Below are positions 59,115 through 64,000 of a stretch of 64,000 nt of DNA, piece after piece. Every line of letters starts with the position of its first letter. The stretch's first letter is position 1. The stretch comes from Candidatus Hydrogenedentota bacterium (GTDB lineage: Bacteria; Hydrogenedentota; Hydrogenedentia; Hydrogenedentales; SLHB01). The notes below the pieces were generated by a model. That model was not told the origin of the DNA. It was given only the letters and a program-made list of their open reading frames with translations, and ran no database searches. Position numbers and translations under genes: made by a program. Location: assembly GCA_020848835.1 (NCBI GenBank), contig JADLHJ010000022.1:1-64000 (forward strand), given 5' to 3'.

Positions 59115-60695
59115 GTGTACGTGCGTGCCGCAGCCTTAGCACTAATCATCTTGAATCACGTGGCCTTCGCGCTGACGGTCACCATAACGGATGGCGATCG
59201 CGCGGAAGTTTCTTTTCGTGAAACTGAAACAAATCTATTACGTCTGGAATTTGCAGGCCGAATCGAACCGCACGAGAACACCGTCGTCGAGTTGGGCAAG
59301 AACACCCATTCGTCCATTGACAAAAAGTTTGATCAGATCGTATTGCCAGTAGGTTGGCTTTGCGATTCTGAATATGACGCCGCAACGAAGTCGCTTGTAT
59401 TAAAGAGATTTCGGCCGGACCGGGCGCCGGCGTTTCCCGGCGCGGAGGGGTTTGGAAAGTACACGATTGGCGGGCGCGGCGGGCGCGTCATTCTGGTAAC
59501 CAATCTCAATGACAGCGGGCCGGGTAGTCTGCGCGAGGCGTGTAATGCTAAGGGTCCGCGCACGGTGGTGTTCCGCGTTTCGGGAACGATTCCATTGGAA
59601 TCCGAACTGGAGATTAAGGAACCGTACATCACGATCGCGGGGCAGACGGCGCCGGGTGATGGTATCTGCATTAAGAATTATCAGGTCAGTTTTGAGACGC
59701 AGCATTTCATTTGCCGTTATATGCGGTTTCGTCCAGGCGATGAAATGAAGAAGGAGCAAGATGCCTTCGGCGGTGAGGGCGACCACATTGTCATTGATCA
59801 TTGTTCGGTGAGCTGGGCGGTGGACGAAACGCTTTCGATTAACAAAGCGTCGAACCTGACAGTGCAGTGGTGCATGGTGACCGAGAGTCTGACGAAGTCT
59901 GTGCATAAGAAAGGCTCTCATGGCTACGGCGGGTTGTGGGGCGGGCCCGGGGGTTCGTGGCATCACAATATTCTCGCGCACCACTCGTCACGCAACCCGC
60001 GCGCGTCGGGCAACGAGGAATCCGGATTGCTCGATTGCCGCAACAATGTAATTTACAACTGGGGATTCAACAGCGCATACGGCGGCGAGCTGTGGCCCCG
60101 CAACTGGATCAACAATTATTACAAGTTCGGACCCGCGACGGGGGAAAAAGTGCGCGACCGGATTTTCCTACAGAAAGACCCGCGCGGACGAATGTATTGC
60201 GACGGAAATTTCGTTTGGGGTTTTCCTGAAATCTCGGCGAACAATTGGGCGGGCGGGATCGATTTCGCACCGGACGGCGAAGCGACGGAGCAGACGCTGC
60301 GCGCGCAAACTCCCTATGTCGTCGCGCCCGTAGATACGCAGCACGCAGAGCTTGCTTACGACCTGGTATTGGAACGTGCGGGTTGCTCCAAGTCGCGGGA
60401 CTCGGTCGATGCACGCGTCATCGAAGAGATTCGCACTGGTACGGCTGAGTTCGGCGAGACGTATGCGGGGGGCGGGAAAGGCATTATCGACTCGCAGACG
60501 GCCGTGGGTGGTTGGCCGGAATTGCGATCGGTCGAACCACCCGCAGACACCGATCGCGACGGCATGCCCGATGAGTGGGAAGCAAGTGCCGGCCTGAATC
60601 CAACTGACCCGGCGGACGGGTCGGACGATCGGAACTCCGACGGGTACACGAACCTCGAAGAGTACCTTAACGCCCTGACCTATCTTGGCGTATGA
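59115..60695 (+). CDS. Pectate-lyase-like secreted protein with C-terminal calcium-binding repeats
   Basis: The 526-residue product has a signal peptide (MYVRAAALALIILNHVAFA) and a right-handed parallel beta-helix core: AFPGAEGFGKYTIGGRGGRV, VTNLNDSGPGSLREACNA, ITIAGQTAPGDGICI, HIVIDHCSVSWAVDETLS, matching PL1-type pectate-lyase-like proteins of Planctomycetes and Bacteroidetes. The usual catalytic Arg region is not clear, so the substrate is uncertain. The C-terminal 45 residues (DTDRDGMPDEWEASAGLNP, DDRNSDGYTNLEEYLNAL) look like thrombospondin-3/dockerin-like calcium-binding loops. AAAGGAACC precedes GTG 59115. Confidence 0.84.
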   Translation: MYVRAAALALIILNHVAFALTVTITDGDRAEVSFRETETNLLRLEFAGRIEPHENTVVELGKNTHSSIDKKFDQIVLPVGWLCDSEYDAATKSLVLKRFRPDRAPAFPGAEGFGKYTIGGRGGRVILVTNLNDSGPGSLREACNAKGPRTVVFRVSGTIPLESELEIKEPYITIAGQTAPGDGICIKNYQVSFETQHFICRYMRFRPGDEMKKEQDAFGGEGDHIVIDHCSVSWAVDETLSINKASNLTVQWCMVTESLTKSVHKKGSHGYGGLWGGPGGSWHHNILAHHSSRNPRASGNEESGLLDCRNNVIYNWGFNSAYGGELWPRNWINNYYKFGPATGEKVRDRIFLQKDPRGRMYCDGNFVWGFPEISANNWAGGIDFAPDGEATEQTLRAQTPYVVAPVDTQHAELAYDLVLERAGCSKSRDSVDARVIEEIRTGTAEFGETYAGGGKGIIDSQTAVGGWPELRSVEPPADTDRDGMPDEWEASAGLNPTDPADGSDDRNSDGYTNLEEYLNALTYLGV

Positions 60696-60791
60696 ATTGC
60701 CTCGCGCGGGCGGAACTTTCCGCAATTCGCTGTGTTAAACTGGGTGGATAATTGTGCCCAAATGACGGCTTGACGCCGGAGGCAGTACATA

Positions 60792-62198
60792 ATGAAGAAG
60801 CAAAACAAACGAGTTCTATCGAGGATTGTCTTGTCGGTCCTTGCGCTTGCGCTGGCCGGGTATGGCTACCGCTGGTGGAGCGGGCGAAGCGAGGAGACCG
60901 AGGCGTCCTCGACCACGATAACAACCGCCAAGATTGAAAAAGGCGACCTTCGGCAAGAGGTCGCCTGTACCGGCAAGGTGGTCTCGAACCTGGACGTTGA
61001 GATTAAGTGCCGCGCCAGCGGGCAGGTAATCAAGCTTCCCTTTGACGTAAGCGACACCGTCAAAAAAGGCGACCTGCTGCTCGAACTCGATCCTATCGAC
61101 CAACAGCGTGTGGTGCAGCAGCGGGAGGCGACGTTGTCGGCGTCGGAAGCACGTCTGGCGCAGGCGAAGTCGACGCTGGTCGCCGCGGAAAAAGGGCTTG
61201 CGGCAGATCGCACCATGGCCGCCGCGTCCGTCGCCTCAGCGCAGGCACGTTGGAATGACGCGGCTGCGAAGGCACGGCGTGAAGAACAACTCTTCGCGAA
61301 GAAGTATTCGAGCGAAGAAGGCGTCGAGACCGCGCAAACAACAGCGATGCAGGCAGAGCAGGATTATCTGACTTCGCAGGCACAGGTGGAAGGTTTGAAG
61401 GCGCAGGAGGCGGACCTTGAGACGCGGCGCCAGGAAATCAAACTTGCCGAGGCGCAGCTTGAGAACGACAAAATCGCGTTGTCTCTTGCGAAACTCCAAC
61501 TCGACTATACGAGTGTTTACTCGCCAATTGATGGCGTAGTCTCGGCGCGCACTGTGCAAATTGGACAAATCATCGCATCGGGTATCAACAACGTCGGCGG
61601 TGGTACAGCGGTACTGAAGATCTCCGACGTATCGCGCATCTTTATTCTCGCCGCCGTGGATGAGAGCGAGATTGGCAGCATCCAAATCGGCCAGCCTGCG
61701 GAAATTACGGTTGATGCGTTTCCGGGCAAGCGCTTCAGCGGTCGCGTGGATCGCATCGCTGCGGAAGGCGTGAACCTGCAAAATGTGGTGACCTTTGAAG
61801 TGCGCATAGAGGTCGAGAGCGAAAACAAAGCGCTGCTCAAACCGATGATGACGACGAACGTCAACGTCGTCATCGCGGATAAGAAAGAAGTCCTCACGAT
61901 CCCCTACAACGCGATCGCGCGTGAAAAAGGCAAGACCTTTGCGGTGATGGCGAAAGCGGATGGCACGGCTGGCGACAAAGTACCGGTTGACCTTGGTATC
62001 ACCGACGGCAGTGCGTATGAAGTGATCAGTGGCGTAAACGAAGGCGACACCGTAACGGTACAACGTGCGGACGCCGACAGCGAATGGAACAACGACAGCC
62101 GTGGTGGTGGCGGCGGGGCGAACAGCACGCGCGGCCGAATGATGATGATGCGCACGATGGGCGGTGGTGGTAGTAGCGGCGGAGGCCGTGGCCGGTGA
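60792..62198 (+). CDS. MacA/HlyD-type periplasmic adaptor of a tripartite exporter
   Basis: The 468-residue membrane-fusion protein has an N-terminal membrane segment (SRIVLSVLALALAGYGYRWW). Its lipoyl halves are GKVVSNLDVEIKCRASGQVI and TSVYSPIDGVVSARTVQIGQ, flanking a long coiled-coil hairpin (about residues 95-240). A beta-barrel and membrane-proximal domain follow. The C-terminal tail is Gly/Met-rich (RGRMMMMRTMGGGG). GGAGG precedes ATG 60792. The next gene's GTG overlaps its TGA, so adaptor, ATPase and permease are one unit. The outer-membrane TolC-like partner is not in this window. The exported substrate is unknown. Confidence 0.9.
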   Translation: MKKQNKRVLSRIVLSVLALALAGYGYRWWSGRSEETEASSTTITTAKIEKGDLRQEVACTGKVVSNLDVEIKCRASGQVIKLPFDVSDTVKKGDLLLELDPIDQQRVVQQREATLSASEARLAQAKSTLVAAEKGLAADRTMAAASVASAQARWNDAAAKARREEQLFAKKYSSEEGVETAQTTAMQAEQDYLTSQAQVEGLKAQEADLETRRQEIKLAEAQLENDKIALSLAKLQLDYTSVYSPIDGVVSARTVQIGQIIASGINNVGGGTAVLKISDVSRIFILAAVDESEIGSIQIGQPAEITVDAFPGKRFSGRVDRIAAEGVNLQNVVTFEVRIEVESENKALLKPMMTTNVNVVIADKKEVLTIPYNAIAREKGKTFAVMAKADGTAGDKVPVDLGITDGSAYEVISGVNEGDTVTVQRADADSEWNNDSRGGGGGANSTRGRMMMMRTMGGGGSSGGGRGR

Positions 62199-62854
62199 TC
62201 GAAGTCCAGTCCGTCTGCAAGAAATACGACCTTGGCGGACAGATCGTAGCGGCGTTGGACAACGTCAGCCTTACCATCCACGATGGTGAAATGGCGGCGA
62301 TCACGGGTCCATCGGGCAGCGGCAAGTCTACGCTGATGCATATCCTCGGGTGTCTGGATACGCCGGATTCCGGTGTGTACCGGCTTGGCGGCGAGAATGT
62401 TGCGGGTATGTCGAGCGACGAACTTGCGGACATACGCAACCGGCGCATCGGTTTTGTGTTTCAGACGTTTAATTTGTTGCCGCGTCTTTCGGCGCTCGAA
62501 AACGTCGAACTGCCATTACTCTATGCCCAGCGTGAGGAAGCGAAAGACATCGCCGCGCAGGCGCTTAATACGGTGGGGCTTGCCGATCGCATGAAGCATG
62601 AACCCAACCAGTTGTCCGGTGGTCAGCGACAGCGCGTAGCAATTGCCCGCGCGATCGTGACGAACCCGACAATGATTCTTGCGGACGAACCGACGGGAAA
62701 TCTGGACTCAAAGACGGGCCAGGAAATTCTCGCGTTATTTAAGAAGTTAAACGAAGACGGACGGACTATTGTGATGGTGACGCACGATTCGGGTGTCGCG
62801 CAGCATTGTCAACGTGCTATTCGAATTTTCGACGGAAAGATTGTGGAGTCGTAA
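62195..62854 (+). CDS. ABC transporter ATPase, MacB/LolD-like
   Basis: The 219-residue ATPase has Walker A GPSGSGKST, Q-loop FQTFNLLPRLSALENVELPL, signature LSGGQRQRVAIARAI, Walker B MILADEPTGNLDS and the H-loop VMVTHDS. The phrase NLLPRLSALENV is typical of MacB/LolD/FtsE-like ATPases. Translation begins at GTG 62195, overlapping the adaptor stop (GTGA). It powers the mechanotransmission permease encoded next, two bases after its stop. Confidence 0.93.
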   Translation: MIEVQSVCKKYDLGGQIVAALDNVSLTIHDGEMAAITGPSGSGKSTLMHILGCLDTPDSGVYRLGGENVAGMSSDELADIRNRRIGFVFQTFNLLPRLSALENVELPLLYAQREEAKDIAAQALNTVGLADRMKHEPNQLSGGQRQRVAIARAIVTNPTMILADEPTGNLDSKTGQEILALFKKLNEDGRTIVMVTHDSGVAQHCQRAIRIFDGKIVES

Positions 62855-62856
62855 GC

Positions 62857-64000
62857 ATGTACTTTGCAGTCCTTCTAAAAGTCGCCGTGTATAGCCTTAT
62901 TGCCAACAAACTGCGATCGTTTCTTGCGGTGCTTGGCGTGATCATTGGCGTGGGCGCGGTCATCGCGATGCTCGCAATCGCCGCCGGCGCGCAGTCGCAG
63001 GTGATGGGCAGCATTCAGGCGATGGGAACGAACTTGCTGACGGTGCGCCCGGAACAGCGCGGCGGTTCGAGCGGCGTGCGCACGGGCACGGAGCAAAATC
63101 TGACGGTTGACGATGCCAAGGCAATACTCAGCGAAGTGCCGGGCGTCGAGCAGGTCGCGCCAGTGGTGTCCGGCCGCGGGCAATTGAAATATTTCGAGAA
63201 CAACACGAACTGCAGCGTGATGGGCGTTGCGGTCACCTACCTCCCACTCCGTAATTTTGAAATTGAAAAAGGCCGCTTGTTTACAAATGGCGAAGAAGAG
63301 CGCATGGCGCGGGTGATCATACTCGGCCCGCAGACGGCCGAAGATTTGATGGGGACCGAGGAGCCGGTTGGCGCGACAATAAAATTGAATGGCGTGAATT
63401 TTGAAGTTATCGGCGTAACGAAGGCGAAGGGCGATCAGGGTTGGTTTAATCCCGACGACAATGCGTTCGTGCCTTACACCGTCGCGATGAAGCAACTGTT
63501 TGGCCAGGACTACCTGCGCGAAATCAGCGTGAAATGCAAAACGCAAGAAGACCTGAACACGGTGCAGGACGCGATTTTCGAGTTGATGCGCAAGCGCCAC
63601 AAGACGCAGCCGGGCTCGCCCGACGATATCGAAATCCGCAATCAGGCGGACATGATCAGCACAGCGAATGAAGTGACCGGCACGTTCACGATCCTGCTCG
63701 GCGCGGTCGCGAGCATCTCGCTGCTGGTTGGCGGCATCGGCATCATGAATATCATGCTGGTCACGGTCACTGAACGCACGCGCGAAATTGGCATACGTAA
63801 AGCCATCGGCGCGAAAGACCGGGATATTCTGCGACAGTTTTTGTTTGAGGCGATTTTGATGAGTGCTATTGGCGGCGTGCTTGGTGTAGCCGCGGGCGTT
63901 GGTACGGCAAAGTTACTGTCCAGCATGACGAATTTCACAACAGTGATTGAAGGGCACAACATCATTATGGCGATGTTGTTCTCGGCGGCTGTTGGTATCT
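62857..64000 (+). CDS. ABC transporter permease, MacB-like (3' end beyond window)
   Basis: At least 381 codons are present and the frame is open at the right edge. Residues 15-40 form the first membrane helix (RSFLAVLGVIIGVGAVIAML), and a large periplasmic MacB_PCD domain spans about 45-270. From about 285 the FtsX-like helices begin (LLGAVASISLLVGGIGIMNI), with the hallmark TERTREIGIRKAIGAKDRDI. MacB-type permeases do not carry substrate through the membrane but drive export by mechanotransmission with the MacA adaptor. About 30-40 residues are probably missing at the C terminus. Confidence 0.92.
   Translation, partial: MYFAVLLKVAVYSLIANKLRSFLAVLGVIIGVGAVIAMLAIAAGAQSQVMGSIQAMGTNLLTVRPEQRGGSSGVRTGTEQNLTVDDAKAILSEVPGVEQVAPVVSGRGQLKYFENNTNCSVMGVAVTYLPLRNFEIEKGRLFTNGEEERMARVIILGPQTAEDLMGTEEPVGATIKLNGVNFEVIGVTKAKGDQGWFNPDDNAFVPYTVAMKQLFGQDYLREISVKCKTQEDLNTVQDAIFELMRKRHKTQPGSPDDIEIRNQADMISTANEVTGTFTILLGAVASISLLVGGIGIMNIMLVTVTERTREIGIRKAIGAKDRDILRQFLFEAILMSAIGGVLGVAAGVGTAKLLSSMTNFTTVIEGHNIIMAMLFSAAVGI

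Noticed and set aside
61236-62063. 275-codon minus-strand frame opposite the MacA-like adaptor
   Set aside because: The plus-strand gene has lipoyl and coiled-coil features and an overlapping operon partner. The antisense product is His/Arg/Leu low-quality sequence.

Overview
This 64 kb window looks like a bacterial chromosome of moderately high GC, most plausibly from an uncultured Planctomycetes/Lentisphaerae/Hydrogenedentes-type lineage (PVC-like or Candidatus Hydrogenedentota). This is an inference from content. The evidence is two H-X9-DG type prepilins with a C-terminal YMDGH motif, a GxGYxYP protein, paired Gfo/Idh/MocA oxidoreductases, a redoxin-cytochrome c-monooxygenase-like fusion, an ECF sigma factor with a membrane anchor and carboxypeptidase-regulatory-like tail, a pectate-lyase-like protein and an intergenic hairpin repeat built on CACGGGCG/CGCCCGTG. 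No phage, transposase, plasmid or CRISPR signal is seen. The order looks like stable chromosome with many short transcription units.

Layout. 1-5 kb: the 5' end of dnaG (minus, cut by the window edge), a prepilin, a GxGYxYP protein coupled to an ankyrin lipoprotein, and a tandem UspA. 5-10 kb: a small acidic protein, two overlapping GT4 glycosyltransferases and two membrane proteins, one a GT-C type, suggesting surface glycan synthesis. 10-17 kb: the redoxin/cytochrome/monooxygenase fusion, Gfo/Idh/MocA, parvulin foldase, a second Gfo/Idh/MocA, an entericidin-like peptide and hemE. 17-24 kb: a GT39-like enzyme, a Csp-type copper-storage protein, DinB, a GH98-like secreted protein and a PilZ-TM-L,D-transpeptidase fusion. 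24-35 kb: the ECF sigma fusion, PHP histidinol-phosphatase plus Atg22-like MFS, SMP-30 plus a beta-propeller protein, a PA0069-type radical SAM protein and an unknown protein. 35-49 kb: MarR and an LplT-Aas type phospholipid-repair fusion, a lipase-like hydrolase, alkaline phosphatase, GDPD, an FHA-GAF-cyclase, RsmA, an orphan histidine kinase, a HAD phosphatase, a small lipoprotein and a second prepilin. 49-64 kb: a degenerate HD-GYP protein, acyl-CoA dehydrogenase, L,D-transpeptidase, lutC-lutBA, a 34-residue membrane peptide with its own promoter and terminator, an HTH-REC regulator, tRNA-Thr and tRNA-Phe, an EF-hand/proline-repeat protein, a pectate-lyase-like protein and a MacAB-type exporter running off the right edge.

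How the genes relate. Much of the window concerns the envelope and extracellular polymers: glycosyltransferases, two L,D-transpeptidases, secreted carbohydrate-active proteins, prepilins and lipoproteins. Phosphate and phospholipid turnover is another theme (alkaline phosphatase, GDPD, Aas fusion). Second-messenger signalling recurs: PilZ, an HD-GYP relative and a class III cyclase.

The most unusual unexplained material is in the non-coding or barely coding DNA. One roughly 170-180 bp leader-like element with a strong ribosome binding site and a mini-ORF occurs twice, each time upstream of and co-oriented with a secreted enzyme gene. A composite hairpin block also lies upstream of several genes in a consistent orientation. 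A complete small-membrane-peptide transcription unit sits at 55.33-55.60 kb.
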